64,000 bases of DNA from JBDTGE01 sp050742975 (GTDB lineage Bacteria; Actinomycetota; Actinomycetes; Mycobacteriales; Jatrophihabitantaceae): NCBI GenBank assembly GCA_050742975.1, contig JBOGDQ010000070.1, positions 1-64,000 on the forward strand. Direction: 5' to 3'. Shown one piece after another: positions 51,219 to 59,993 of this stretch. Numbering within the stretch: the stretch's first letter is position 1; the number at the start of each line of letters is the position of its first letter. The position numbers and the translations under genes are program-made. The notes under the pieces are model-generated. The model made no database searches, had not been told where the DNA came from, and saw only the letters and a program-made list of their open reading frames with translations.

Positions 51219-52472
51219 TCAGATGTGCAGGTGAATGCCGCACGTGCCGATGCCGATCGGCCCGAGTGTCAGTCCGTCGCAGCTGCCTGCGCTGCCGGGC
51301 GGCGTGCTCGGCAGCGGCAGGGACGGCAGCGGCAGCAGCGTCGACGGGAGCGGCAGCGTGGGCAGGACCGCCGTCGGAAGCGGGCCGCCCGGCGTCGGTG
51401 AGGCGGTCGGTGCGGGCGTCGGCGCGCCGGTCGGCCCCCGCGGGTTCGACGCACCGGTCGAGGTCCGATTGCGCGCGCTGCCCGAGGGGTTCGGGCCGCT
51501 GCCCGGCCGGTTCGGGTTGTTCGCCGAGCCGGGGTTGCCGGGCTGGTTCGGGTGCTGCCGCGCCGTCGACGTCGAGCACACCCGGCACGGGACCGGGCCG
51601 AGCGAGTCGGTGGGCGCGTCGCCCAGGCAGCTGCACCCCAGCACCGACTTGAGCGCCTGCGCCCGGGTGTACGCCGCGCTGAGCAGCTTCGCCGAGGACA
51701 TGACCCGGTCGCGGATCGAGCCGGTCGGGGTGCGGGAGACCACGGTGCCCAGCCGCGACATCTGCGCCGGTGCCCAGTTGATCATCACGGTCAGCGGCGA
51801 CGCGGACCGGTCGTGGACGGCCTGCGACCCGAACAGCTGCGAGGCCTGCCGGACGTCGCCGTCAGCAGAGTTGAGCGTGCTCGTGACCAGTGCGGCGGTG
51901 TGGCTGTCGATGGCTCCGCCGGCCTGGATGCCCACGCCCGAGGCCGTCGTCTTCGACAGCAGATCGGTGACCTCGTCCACGCGTGTCTTGGCGAAGGACA
52001 GCAGTTCCTTGCCGCGGGGCACGTTGCCCGAGGTCAGCGAGAACTGCGCGTTCTCGCTGGCCCGCTTGAGGCCGTAGAGCGTCTCGCCCGGCAGCGCACT
52101 GCGGCTGAGCCAGACGGCGCCGCTGAGAGCCAGTGCGAGCACGGTGAGCGCGGCGACGACGAAGCGGACCGGACGGCCGATTCGCAGGCGCGGGAGGCGG
52201 GAGGCGACCGTGCGCGCGCGCGACGGCTGGGCCGCGTCGACCGTCTCGGGCGCATGCCGGACCAGCTCGGCCGGTCCTTCGGACACCAGCCGCGGGGCGA
52301 CGGCGACCAGCTGCGACCGGAGCTCGGCGCGGAAGTGCGCGCGCGGCGGCGGCGCCACCTCGAGGGTGGCCAGCGCGGTGACGAGCTCACGGATGCGCGG
52401 ATCGCTCGAGCGCGACGGGTCCGTGCGTCGGTGCAACGCGGCCCCCAGCACCGGTACCCGATGCTCAGCCAT
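51219..52472 (-). CDS. DUF5667 membrane protein, probable anti-sigma factor for the BldN-like sigma
   Basis: The 417-residue protein has a cytoplasmic N-terminal domain (about 1-105), one TM (about 105-125), a DUF5667 extracytoplasmic domain (about 126-270), then a long Pro/Gly/Ser-rich tail with a few cysteines. The layout and position directly after a BldN-type sigma gene parallel Streptomyces RsbN, the membrane anti-sigma of BldN. There is no clear zinc-binding ZAS motif, as in RsbN. Confidence 0.75.
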   Translation of the reverse strand: MAEHRVPVLGAALHRRTDPSRSSDPRIRELVTALATLEVAPPPRAHFRAELRSQLVAVAPRLVSEGPAELVRHAPETVDAAQPSRARTVASRLPRLRIGRPVRFVVAALTVLALALSGAVWLSRSALPGETLYGLKRASENAQFSLTSGNVPRGKELLSFAKTRVDEVTDLLSKTTASGVGIQAGGAIDSHTAALVTSTLNSADGDVRQASQLFGSQAVHDRSASPLTVMINWAPAQMSRLGTVVSRTPTGSIRDRVMSSAKLLSAAYTRAQALKSVLGCSCLGDAPTDSLGPVPCRVCSTSTARQHPNQPGNPGSANNPNRPGSGPNPSGSARNRTSTGASNPRGPTGAPTPAPTASPTPGGPLPTAVLPTLPLPSTLLPLPSLPLPSTPPGSAGSCDGLTLGPIGIGTCGIHLHI

Positions 52473-52574
52473 ATCCGTAGTCCCCCCAGGTCACAAGATC
52501 GTTCACCGAGAGCAACGAGCGGGCAGGCAGTGCGTTACTGGCCCGAAATGGCTGCCTCACATACTCGCGAGTAG

Positions 52575-53438
52575 TCATCGGAGATCGGTTCCGACGAGCT
52601 CGGCCAGCTTGCGCACGGCCCGGTGCTGCAGTGCCTTGATGGCGCCGTCGTTCTTGCCCATGACGCTCGCGGTCTCGCTGACCGAGAAGCCCTGGATGAA
52701 CCGCAGCATCACGCACTCGCGCTGCTCGTCGCCGAGCTGGTTCACCGCTGCCATCAGCCGCTCGTTGGTCAGCGATTCGATCACCGCCGCCTCCGGCCCC
52801 GCGGCTCGGTCGTGGCCCTCCGGAGTGTCGGCGGTCGTGACCTCCAGTCGGTGCCGTGCCGACTTCACGTGATCGAGCACGATGTTGCGGGCGATCGTGA
52901 CGAACCACGCGCCGATGTCGCGGCCCTGGTAGCTGATGCTGCCGATGCGGCGCAGCGCGCGCAGGAACGTCTCGCTGGTGAAGTCCTCGGCCAGTGCCCG
53001 GTCGTTCACGCGGTAGTAGATGTAGCGGTACACCGAGTCGACGTACCGGTCGTAGAGCCGGCCGAACGCCTCCCCGTCGCCGGACTGCGCCAGGGTGACC
53101 TGCTGCCAGACCTCGGCGTGCTCTTCGTCCACGCCGTCGGCATCGGACCGCGAGCCCGAGCCTGTGCCCGAATCCGTGCCGGCGCGACCGGGGGCACCGC
53201 TCGCGCCGCGACGGCCGGCCCGCTGCAGGGCCGAGGAGACGTCGACGGCCATCTGTGCCGCGAGCGGCCCGGCCGGTTCGGGTAGTCCCGCCGATCCGGA
53301 AGTTCCGGCCGGCCCGGCGACCGCCAGCGCGGGCTGCGCACCGATCGCCAGCAGTGCCTCGTTGACCAGTCGGGCCAGTACGCGCAGGCCGTGCTCGGGG
53401 TCTTCTGAACCTCGGTACGGGCTTGCAGCGCGCGGCAT
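52575..53438 (-). CDS. BldN/AdsA-type ECF sigma factor with N-terminal extension
   Basis: The 287-residue protein has sigma region 2 at about 118-195 (EAFGRLYDRYVDSVYRYIYYRV, FTSETFLRALRRIG) and region 4 at about 220-285, very like Streptomyces BldN. The first ~105 residues, rich in Ala/Gly/Ser, have no sigma homology; BldN is also made with an N-terminal pro-sequence of similar size. ATG 53438 has GGAGAGG upstream. BldN controls aerial hyphae genes such as chaplins; its role here may be in cell envelope or development. The anti-sigma candidate follows after 102 bp. Confidence 0.85.
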   Translation of the reverse strand: MPRAASPYRGSEDPEHGLRVLARLVNEALLAIGAQPALAVAGPAGTSGSAGLPEPAGPLAAQMAVDVSSALQRAGRRGASGAPGRAGTDSGTGSGSRSDADGVDEEHAEVWQQVTLAQSGDGEAFGRLYDRYVDSVYRYIYYRVNDRALAEDFTSETFLRALRRIGSISYQGRDIGAWFVTIARNIVLDHVKSARHRLEVTTADTPEGHDRAAGPEAAVIESLTNERLMAAVNQLGDEQRECVMLRFIQGFSVSETASVMGKNDGAIKALQHRAVRKLAELVGTDLR

Positions 53439-53586
53439 GCGTGCACCTCTCCACGGCGGCGAAAGGTGGGGGATCCGTCGGGTACGTGAAACTCGCACTA
53501 ACGGTACCTTTGATCCGCACTCCTGAACACCGGCCTGACTAAAGGCCGCCGGGGAGGTCCCCCGTCCCGCGCTGCGAGAGGACCAG

Positions 53587-55038
53587 ATGAACACACCAGT
53601 CGGACCGTCCGATCTGGTCCGGCAGCATGCGGGGAGCAGGCCGGACGCGCTCGCCCTGGTGGACACCGGCGTGCGGCTGACCTGGGCCGAACTCGACAGC
53701 CAGAGCACCCGAGCCGCGCTGGCCCTGCTGGCCGCCGGGGCGCAGCCGGGCGACCGGGTCGCGCTGAGCCTGCGCACCGGTGCGCAGTTCGCTATCGCCT
53801 ACCTGGGCGCGCTGCGGGCCGGCCTGATCGCGGTTCCGATCAACCCGTCCAGCACCGAGCGCGAGGTCGAACACATCGTCGGCGACAGCGGGGCTCGACT
53901 GCACCTCACCGCAGACGCCGTGGCGCAGCTTGCGGCGAGCGCTCCGGCGGGCGAGGACCCGCACGCCGACCGCACGGGCGAGGCGACGGCGGTGCTCCTG
54001 TACACCGGCGGCACCGGCGGGCAGGCGCGCGGGGCGATGCTCTCGGCACGGGCGCTGATGGCGAACCTCGACCAGCTGGCCGCGATCGAGCCGCCCCTGC
54101 TCGTGGCCGGCGACGTGCTGTTCGTGCCGCTCCCGCTCTCGCACGTCTTCGGGCTCAACGCAGGGCTGGGCATGGCCCTGCGGGTCGGCGCCACTGCCGT
54201 CCTCGCCGACCGGTTCGACCCCGCGGCCACGCTCGCCACGATGGCGGCCGAGCACGTCACCGCCGTCGTCGGCGTCCCGGGCCAGTACGCGGCCTGGCTG
54301 AGCCGGCCTGACGTCGCGGAATCGTTCGCGTCGGTCCGCTTCGCGATGTCCGGGTCGGCGACGTTGACCCGGGCGACGGTCGACGGATTCCGCGCCCTGG
54401 GCGTGGTCCTGCACGACGGCTACGGGCTGACCGAGGCGGCGCCGGTGGTCGCGGTGAACGCGATCGGCGCGGCCCGGGAGCGTCCGAGGCCCGGCTCGGT
54501 CGGCTGCCCGATCCCCGGCGTCGAGGTGCAGTTGCGCGACGGCGACGGTGCGGTGGACGAGGCCGGCGACCCGGGGCGGGTGTTCGTCCGCGGCGCCAAC
54601 CTGTTCTCCGGGTACTGGCCGCTGGGCGACGACGGGCCGGTCGCCGACGGCTGGTTCGGCACCGGGGACCTCGCCGTGCAGGACGCCGACGGGGCCCTGC
54701 ACCTGGTCGGCCGCAGCGCCGAGCTCGTCGTCGTGAACGGGTTCAACGTCTACCCGGCCGAGGTCGAGGCGGTGCTCGCCGCCGAACCCGGCGTCGCCGA
54801 GGTCGCCGTCGTCGGCGTGCCGGACGAGCGGGCGGGCGAGGCGGTGCGCGCCTACGTCGTCCCGACCGCGGGAACCGTGCTCGATCCGGACGAGCTGCTC
54901 GCTGCGGCGACGCGCTCGCTGGCCCGGTTCAAGTTGCCGGGCACGATCGAGCTGGTCAGCTCGCTGCCGCACACCGTGACCGGCAGGGTGATGAAGTGGG
55001 CGCTCGGGTCCGAGGAGGGTGAGCGTGGCCGCGACTGA
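53587..55038 (+). CDS. AMP-binding (ANL) family protein with altered catalytic residues
   Basis: The 483-residue protein has the acyl-CoA-synthetase fold: LPLSHVFGLN, GYGLTEAAPV, TGDLAV and LVVVNGFNVYPAEVE. Two normally conserved features differ: the P-loop reads YTGGTGGQARGA (139-150) instead of TSGTTG-x-PKG, and the C-terminal catalytic lysine is R467 (TVTGRVMKW). Adenylation may therefore be weak or absent, or adapted. It overlaps the glutaredoxin gene by 14 bp and lies just before rex. Confidence 0.82.
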   Translation: MNTPVGPSDLVRQHAGSRPDALALVDTGVRLTWAELDSQSTRAALALLAAGAQPGDRVALSLRTGAQFAIAYLGALRAGLIAVPINPSSTEREVEHIVGDSGARLHLTADAVAQLAASAPAGEDPHADRTGEATAVLLYTGGTGGQARGAMLSARALMANLDQLAAIEPPLLVAGDVLFVPLPLSHVFGLNAGLGMALRVGATAVLADRFDPAATLATMAAEHVTAVVGVPGQYAAWLSRPDVAESFASVRFAMSGSATLTRATVDGFRALGVVLHDGYGLTEAAPVVAVNAIGAARERPRPGSVGCPIPGVEVQLRDGDGAVDEAGDPGRVFVRGANLFSGYWPLGDDGPVADGWFGTGDLAVQDADGALHLVGRSAELVVVNGFNVYPAEVEAVLAAEPGVAEVAVVGVPDERAGEAVRAYVVPTAGTVLDPDELLAAATRSLARFKLPGTIELVSSLPHTVTGRVMKWALGSEEGERGRD

Positions 55039-55273
55039 CCACCGCGTCACGCTGATCACCCGGGTCGGCTGCCACCTGTGCCAGGACGCCGAGACGGTGC
55101 TGCGGCGGCTCAGCGGTGAGCTCGGGTTCGGCTACGCGGAGCTGGACGTCGACGCCGAGCCGGCCCGTCGGGCGGAGTACTCCGACCGGGTCCCGGTGAT
55201 CCTTATCGACGGCCGGGAGCACGGCTACTGGCGGGTCGAGGAGGCCCGGTTCCGCAAGGCGATAGCTCGCTGA
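55025..55273 (+). CDS. Glutaredoxin-like protein (Rv0508-like)
   Basis: The 82-residue thioredoxin-fold protein has a C-x2-C motif (CHLC near 16-19) and the cis-Pro RVPVIL. It resembles DUF836/glutaredoxin 2-type proteins found before hemA in actinobacteria. GTG 55025 has GAGGAGG at ideal distance; GTG 55019 is too close to that site. In a mycothiol organism its reductant is unclear. Confidence 0.85.
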   Translation: MAATDHRVTLITRVGCHLCQDAETVLRRLSGELGFGYAELDVDAEPARRAEYSDRVPVILIDGREHGYWRVEEARFRKAIAR

Positions 55274-55301
55274 GGCGGCCTATAACACAGCCCTGCTCGA
55301 T

Positions 55302-55319
55302 TTGGGAAAAGATTCACGA
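55302..55319. promoter_or_regulatory. Rex operator-like site (ROP)
   Basis: TTGGGAA-AAGA-TTCACGA matches the Rex consensus TTGTGAA-N4-TTCACAA at 12 of 14 defined positions. It is about 90 bp upstream of rex. The rex-hemACD operon is an autoregulated Rex target in Streptomyces, so the site is expected here. Confidence 0.7.
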
Positions 55320-55406
55320 GCGGCGTAGCTTCGACGGCGTCCCAGCAGTCCCTACCACACCGATCCGGGCCGTAGTTCGGCGCCCGTCTGGAGCCGGTGT
55401 ACCGAG

Positions 55407-56096
55407 GTGTCGATGACCATCGAGCGCAGTGTCGGCGCTGATGTGCGCACGGTGCCGGAGGCGACGGTGGCCCGGCTGGCGACCTACCTGCGCGTGCTCG
55501 GGGCGCTCGGCGAACGGGCCATCACAACCGTGTCGTCGGAGGAGCTGGCCGTCGCGGCCGGGGTGAACTCGGCCAAGCTGCGCAAGGACCTGTCCCACCT
55601 GGGCTCGTACGGGATCCGCGGCGTGGGCTACGACGTCGGCACCCTCACTGACGAGATCGCGCGCACGCTCGGCGTCACCGTGCGCCGCTCGGTCGCCCTG
55701 ATCGGCGTCGGCAACCTGGGCCAGGCGCTCGCCGGCTACGACGGGTTCGCCTCGCGCGGGTTCCGGATCGCCGCCCTGCTCGACGCGGCTCCGGCGCGCA
55801 TCGGCAGCACGATCCGCGGCCTGGTCGTGCGTGACATCCGCGCGCTCGCCGACATCGTCGCCGAGCAGGAGATCGCGATCGCCGTGCTGGCCACCCCCGC
55901 ATCGGTGGCGCAGGACGTATGCGACCAGGTCGTCGCCGCAGGTGTCACCAGCATCCTCAACTTCGCGCCGGTCGTGCTGTCGGTTCCCGCGCACGTCGAC
56001 CTGCGCAAGGTCGACCTCGCGGCCGAGCTGCAGATCCTGTCCTTCCACGAGAGCCGCAAGGCTGCGGCCCTGATCGCGGCGGGGGTGCAGGCATGA
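55407..56096 (+). CDS. rex: Redox-sensing repressor Rex
   Basis: The 229-residue protein has the N-terminal winged helix (about 15-80, SAKLRKDLSHLGSYG) and a Rossmann domain with GVGNLGQALAGY (about 97-108). Rex binds operators when NAD+ is high and leaves them when NADH rises, derepressing respiratory and haem genes. GTG 55407 or ATG 55413 may be the start. The stop overlaps hemA (ATGA); an upstream ROP-like site supports autoregulation. Confidence 0.95.
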   Translation: MSMTIERSVGADVRTVPEATVARLATYLRVLGALGERAITTVSSEELAVAAGVNSAKLRKDLSHLGSYGIRGVGYDVGTLTDEIARTLGVTVRRSVALIGVGNLGQALAGYDGFASRGFRIAALLDAAPARIGSTIRGLVVRDIRALADIVAEQEIAIAVLATPASVAQDVCDQVVAAGVTSILNFAPVVLSVPAHVDLRKVDLAAELQILSFHESRKAAALIAAGVQA

Positions 56097-57388
56097 CGCT
56101 GCTCGTTGTCGGCCTGTCGCACCGCACGGCACCGGTGTCCCTGCTGGAGAAGATCGTGGTACCGGTCGACGACCTGCGCAAGACGCTCGACGAGCTGTAC
56201 CGCACCGAGACGATCAGCGAGGTGCTGCTGCTGTCGACGTGCAACCGCGTCGAGGTCTACGCCGACGTAGCACGGTTCCACCCGGCCGTCGCCGAGGTGA
56301 GCACCGTGCTGTCGCGGCACTCGGGTGTCCAGGGCGGCGACCTGTCCGAGCACCTGTACGTGCACTTCGCCGAGGCCGCGGTCGAGCACCTGTTCTCCGT
56401 CGCGTCCGGCCTGGACTCGATGGTCGTCGGCGAGTCGCAGATCCTCGGCCAGCTGAGGTCGGCGTACGCGCTGGGCGGCGAGGTCGGCTCGATCGGCAGC
56501 GTCCTGCACGACCTGGCGCAGACCGCGCTGCGCGTCGGTAAGCGGGTGCACTCGGAGACCGGCATCGACCAGGCCGGTGCCTCGGTGGTCTCGGTCGCGC
56601 TCGACCGGGCGGTGGACGTCCTCGGCGATCTAGCCGGACGCCGCGCGCTGATCGTCGGCGCCGGGTCGATGGGCGCGCTGGCCGGTGCCTCGCTCCGCCG
56701 CCGCGGGGTTACCGACCTCGTCGTGGCGAACCGATCCCTGGCCCGCGCCGAGCGGCTGGCCGACTCGCTCGGCGGCCGGGCCGTCGCACTGTCGCAGATC
56801 GGCGAGGAGATCATCGGCGCGGACCTGCTCGTCTCGTCCACCGGGGCCACCGGGCTGGTCGTCGACAGCGCCGCGATCGGGCCCCGCGCCGACCGACCGC
56901 TGGTCGTGCTCGACCTCGCCCTGCCGCGTGACGTGTCGCCGCTGGTCGCCGATCAGCCCGGCGTGACGTACGTCGACATCGACTCGCTGCGCGACAGCGG
57001 CGCCATGGTCAGCGACACGGACGTGCGCGAGGCGACCGCGATCGTGACCGACGAGCTGGGGCGCTACCTCGCCGAGCAGCAGAAGCTGGCCGTCGCGCCG
57101 ACGGTCACCGCGCTGCGGGCGCGCGCGAACCAGGTCATCGACGGTGAGCTGGCGCGGCTCGACGGCCGGCTGCCGGGCCTTGCCCCGGACGTGCGCCGCG
57201 AGCTGGGCGACGCGGTCCGCCGCGCGGTGGAGAAGGTGCTGCACGCGCCGACGGTCCGGGTCAAGGAGCTCGCGTCCACGCCGGGCGGGGACCAGTACGC
57301 GAGTGCCCTGCGCGAGCTGTTCGACCTCGATCCGGCCACCGCGGAGTCCGTCGCCGCGGTGAAGAAGGATCCGGGGGTGAGCCGATGA
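56093..57388 (+). CDS. hemA: Glutamyl-tRNA reductase
   Basis: The 431-residue enzyme has the catalytic C50 in LLSTCNRVEVY, the GESQILGQ segment near 112 and the NADPH Rossmann motif GAGSMG near 187. It reduces glutamyl-tRNA(Glu) to glutamate-1-semialdehyde, the first step of C5-pathway tetrapyrrole synthesis. It overlaps rex and hemC by 4 bp each, so Rex-controlled translation coupling covers the early haem pathway. Confidence 0.96.
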   Translation: MTLLVVGLSHRTAPVSLLEKIVVPVDDLRKTLDELYRTETISEVLLLSTCNRVEVYADVARFHPAVAEVSTVLSRHSGVQGGDLSEHLYVHFAEAAVEHLFSVASGLDSMVVGESQILGQLRSAYALGGEVGSIGSVLHDLAQTALRVGKRVHSETGIDQAGASVVSVALDRAVDVLGDLAGRRALIVGAGSMGALAGASLRRRGVTDLVVANRSLARAERLADSLGGRAVALSQIGEEIIGADLLVSSTGATGLVVDSAAIGPRADRPLVVLDLALPRDVSPLVADQPGVTYVDIDSLRDSGAMVSDTDVREATAIVTDELGRYLAEQQKLAVAPTVTALRARANQVIDGELARLDGRLPGLAPDVRRELGDAVRRAVEKVLHAPTVRVKELASTPGGDQYASALRELFDLDPATAESVAAVKKDPGVSR

Positions 57389-58368
57389 CCGTGACCCGCA
57401 CGCTTCGAATCGGTACCCGCAGGAGCGCGCTCGCCCGCGCCCAGACGCAGCACATCGTCGAGGCGCTCGGCGTCCCGATCGAGATCGTGCCGATCGTGAC
57501 CCAGGGCGACCGCTCGACCGAGGCGCTGGCGCAGCTGGGAGGCACGGGTGTGTTCGTGTCCGCGCTGCGGTCGGCGCTGCTCACGGGCGAGATCGACGCC
57601 GCCGTCCACTCGTTCAAGGATCTGCCGACCGCGGCCGCCGACGGCATCGTGGTCGGAGCCGTCCCGCCTCGCGAGGACGCGCGGGACGCGCTCGTGGCCC
57701 GGTCCGGGTTGACGCTCGCCGAGCTGCCGCAGGGCGCACGGATCGGTACCGGCTCGCCGCGGCGAGCGGCCCAGCTGCGCGCCCTCGGCCTCGGGCTGGA
57801 GATCATCGAGATCCGCGGCAACGTCGACACCCGGCTCGGCAAGGTCGCGTCCGGCGAGCTCGACGGCGTCGTTCTCGCGCTGGCCGGACTGCGACGGCTG
57901 GGCCGGGACAGCGAGGCCACCGAAGTCCTCGACCCGATCCAGGTGCTGCCCGCAGCGGCACAGGGCGCGCTGGCCGTCGAGTGCCGCGCGTCGTCCGAGG
58001 AGGTTCGCGCCACGCTCGCCGGGCTCGAGCACGCCGACACGCGCATTGCGGTCACCGCCGAGCGCGCGTTGCTGGCGGCGCTGGAGGCCGGCTGCTCGGC
58101 GCCGGTAGGTGCTATCGCTGAGGTCGTCGAGGGCGACTACGGCACCGACTGTAAGTCCAGGCGCCCGGCGTCCGGCGACGAAAGGAGCCGGCGCGATGGG
58201 TGCGGCACCGAAGTGTTCCTTCGGGCATCGGTGACGGCGATCGACGGCAGCGCTGCCGTTCGACTGTCCGCCACCGGCCCGACCACCGATGCCGAGGGCG
58301 TGGGACGACGGCTCGCCGCCGAACTCCTCGCCGACGGTGCAGATCGAATGATGGGGAGCTCGTCATGA
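57385..58368 (+). CDS. hemC: Porphobilinogen deaminase
   Basis: The 327-residue product has the family RIGTRRSALARAQ start, VHSFKDLPT, GTGSPRRAAQL, and the dipyrromethane-cofactor cysteine C237 in LEAGCSAPVGA. It polymerises four porphobilinogens to hydroxymethylbilane. A basic, Cys-containing insertion of about 20 residues (YGTDCKSRRPASGDERSRRD) follows the cofactor loop and is not usual in the family. hemA and cobA/hemD overlap on both sides (ATGA). Confidence 0.95.
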   Translation: MTVTRTLRIGTRRSALARAQTQHIVEALGVPIEIVPIVTQGDRSTEALAQLGGTGVFVSALRSALLTGEIDAAVHSFKDLPTAAADGIVVGAVPPREDARDALVARSGLTLAELPQGARIGTGSPRRAAQLRALGLGLEIIEIRGNVDTRLGKVASGELDGVVLALAGLRRLGRDSEATEVLDPIQVLPAAAQGALAVECRASSEEVRATLAGLEHADTRIAVTAERALLAALEAGCSAPVGAIAEVVEGDYGTDCKSRRPASGDERSRRDGCGTEVFLRASVTAIDGSAAVRLSATGPTTDAEGVGRRLAAELLADGADRMMGSSS

Positions 58369-59921
58369 CCCGCGTGCGCAAGATCGTCGGCCGTATCACC
58401 TTCGTGGGTGCCGGTCCCGGCGACCCGGGACTGCTCGCCGTACACGCCACCGACGCGCTGAGCCGGGCGGACATCGTCTATGCCGACGAGTCCGTCAACC
58501 CGGCGGTCAAGGCGCTCGCCCGCGGCGAGGTTCGTGCCGCGGACACGGTGCCGGCGGAGACGGCCAAGCTGATGCTGGCCGAGGCCCGCAACGGCCTGTC
58601 GGTCACCCGCCTCGTCGCAGGCGACCCGATGTCCGACGACCGCGTCGTGAAGGAGGCGCTCGCGGTAGCCAGGACCGTCGTGCCGTTCGACGTCGTCCCG
58701 GGCGTCGGAACCGGAGTCGGCGCGGCGACCTACGCCGGCGTCCCCTACGGCTCGATCCGCACCGAGGCCGACGTCACCGACGCCGAGACGCTCGATTACG
58801 AGGCACTGGCCGCGGCGCCCGGCACGCTCGTGCTGACCGCCGAGGCCGCCGACGTGCGGCTGCTCGGCGAGCAGCTGGTCGCGAACGGGCTCAAGCCCGA
58901 CACCGCCGTCACGGTCAGCTGCGGCGCCACGTCCACCGGCCAGCAGACGATCGCCGGCACGCTCGGCGACCTCGAGCTGGCCGCGGTCGGCATGACCGGC
59001 ACCCTGGTCGTCACCGTCGGCAAGGCCGCCACCCAGCGCGAGAGGCTGGCGTGGTGGGAGGCGCGCGCGCTCTACGGCTGGAAGGTCCTCGTCCCGCGGA
59101 CGAAGGAGCAGGCCGGGGCGATGAGCGAGCGGCTGCGTTCGTACGGCGCGGTGCCGGTCGAGGTTCCGACGATCGCGGTCGAGCCGCCGCGCACGCCGAC
59201 GCAGATGGAGCGCGCGATCAAGGGCCTGGTCACCGGCCGGTACGAGTGGATCGTGTTCACCTCGACCAACGCGGTGCGGGCGGTGCGCGAGAAGTTCGAG
59301 GAGTACGGCCTGGACGCGCGCGCGTTCGCCGGCGTGAAGATCGCCTGCGTGGGTGAGGCCACTGCGGACGCGGTGCGCGCGTTCGGCATCAACCCCGAGC
59401 TGGTGCCGTCGGGCGAGCAGTCGTCCGAGGGCCTGCTGCTCGACTTCCCGCCGTACGACGACGTGCTCGACCCGATCGACCGGGTGCTGCTGCCGCGCGC
59501 GGACATCGCGACCGAGACGCTGGCCGCCGGGTTGCGCGAGCGGGGCTGGGAGATCGACGACGTAACGGCGTACCGCACGGTGCGTGCCGCGCCGCCGGCG
59601 GCCGAGATCCGCGACGCAATCAAGTCCGGCGGCTTCCAGGCGGTGTGCTTCACCTCGTCCTCGACCGTGCGGAACCTGGTCGGCATCGCCGGCAAGCCGC
59701 ACGCGCGGACGGTCGTGGCCTGCATCGGACCGCAGACCGCGGCCACGGCCAAGGAGTTCGGCCTGCGGGTGGACGTCCAGCCCGAGTCGGCGACGATCCC
59801 GGCGCTGGTCGACGCGCTGGCCGCGCACGCGGCGGCGAAGGCGATCGAGGAGCGGGAGAAGGCCGCCGCCGCGGCCGCGAAGAAGGCCGCCCGCTCGTCC
59901 TCGCGCCGAGCCGTCCGCTGA
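58365..59921 (+). CDS. hemD: Fused uroporphyrinogen-III C-methyltransferase-like / uroporphyrinogen-III synthase
   Basis: The 518-residue fusion has an N-terminal SUMT-like (TP-methylase) domain (about 10-235; VGAGPGDPGLL, VVPGVGTGVGAATYAGVPYG) and a C-terminal HemD domain (about 240-500). The combined protein is typical of actinobacterial haem operons. The HemD part closes hydroxymethylbilane to uroporphyrinogen III; the SUMT part could methylate it towards sirohaem/B12, although its pocket should be checked for activity. The C-terminal tail is Lys/Ala-rich. Confidence 0.92.
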   Translation: MTRVRKIVGRITFVGAGPGDPGLLAVHATDALSRADIVYADESVNPAVKALARGEVRAADTVPAETAKLMLAEARNGLSVTRLVAGDPMSDDRVVKEALAVARTVVPFDVVPGVGTGVGAATYAGVPYGSIRTEADVTDAETLDYEALAAAPGTLVLTAEAADVRLLGEQLVANGLKPDTAVTVSCGATSTGQQTIAGTLGDLELAAVGMTGTLVVTVGKAATQRERLAWWEARALYGWKVLVPRTKEQAGAMSERLRSYGAVPVEVPTIAVEPPRTPTQMERAIKGLVTGRYEWIVFTSTNAVRAVREKFEEYGLDARAFAGVKIACVGEATADAVRAFGINPELVPSGEQSSEGLLLDFPPYDDVLDPIDRVLLPRADIATETLAAGLRERGWEIDDVTAYRTVRAAPPAAEIRDAIKSGGFQAVCFTSSSTVRNLVGIAGKPHARTVVACIGPQTAATAKEFGLRVDVQPESATIPALVDALAAHAAAKAIEEREKAAAAAAKKAARSSSRRAVR

Positions 59922-59928
59922 GCTTCGC

Positions 59929-59981
59929 CCGATTGTGCAACTCTCGGCGGTCTGACACCGCCGGAGGTTGCACAATCGGGT
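59929..59981. repeat. Long hairpin between hemD and hemB
   Basis: CCCGATTGTGCAAC (59929-59942) pairs exactly with 59968-59981, and inner CGGCGGT (59946-59952) with ACCGCCG (59958-59964) around a 5-nt loop. The whole is a 24-bp stem with three weak pairs. It begins 8 bp after the hemD stop and ends about 12-15 bp before the hemB start. Confidence 0.9.
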
Positions 59982-59993
59982 AGGAACGGGGTT

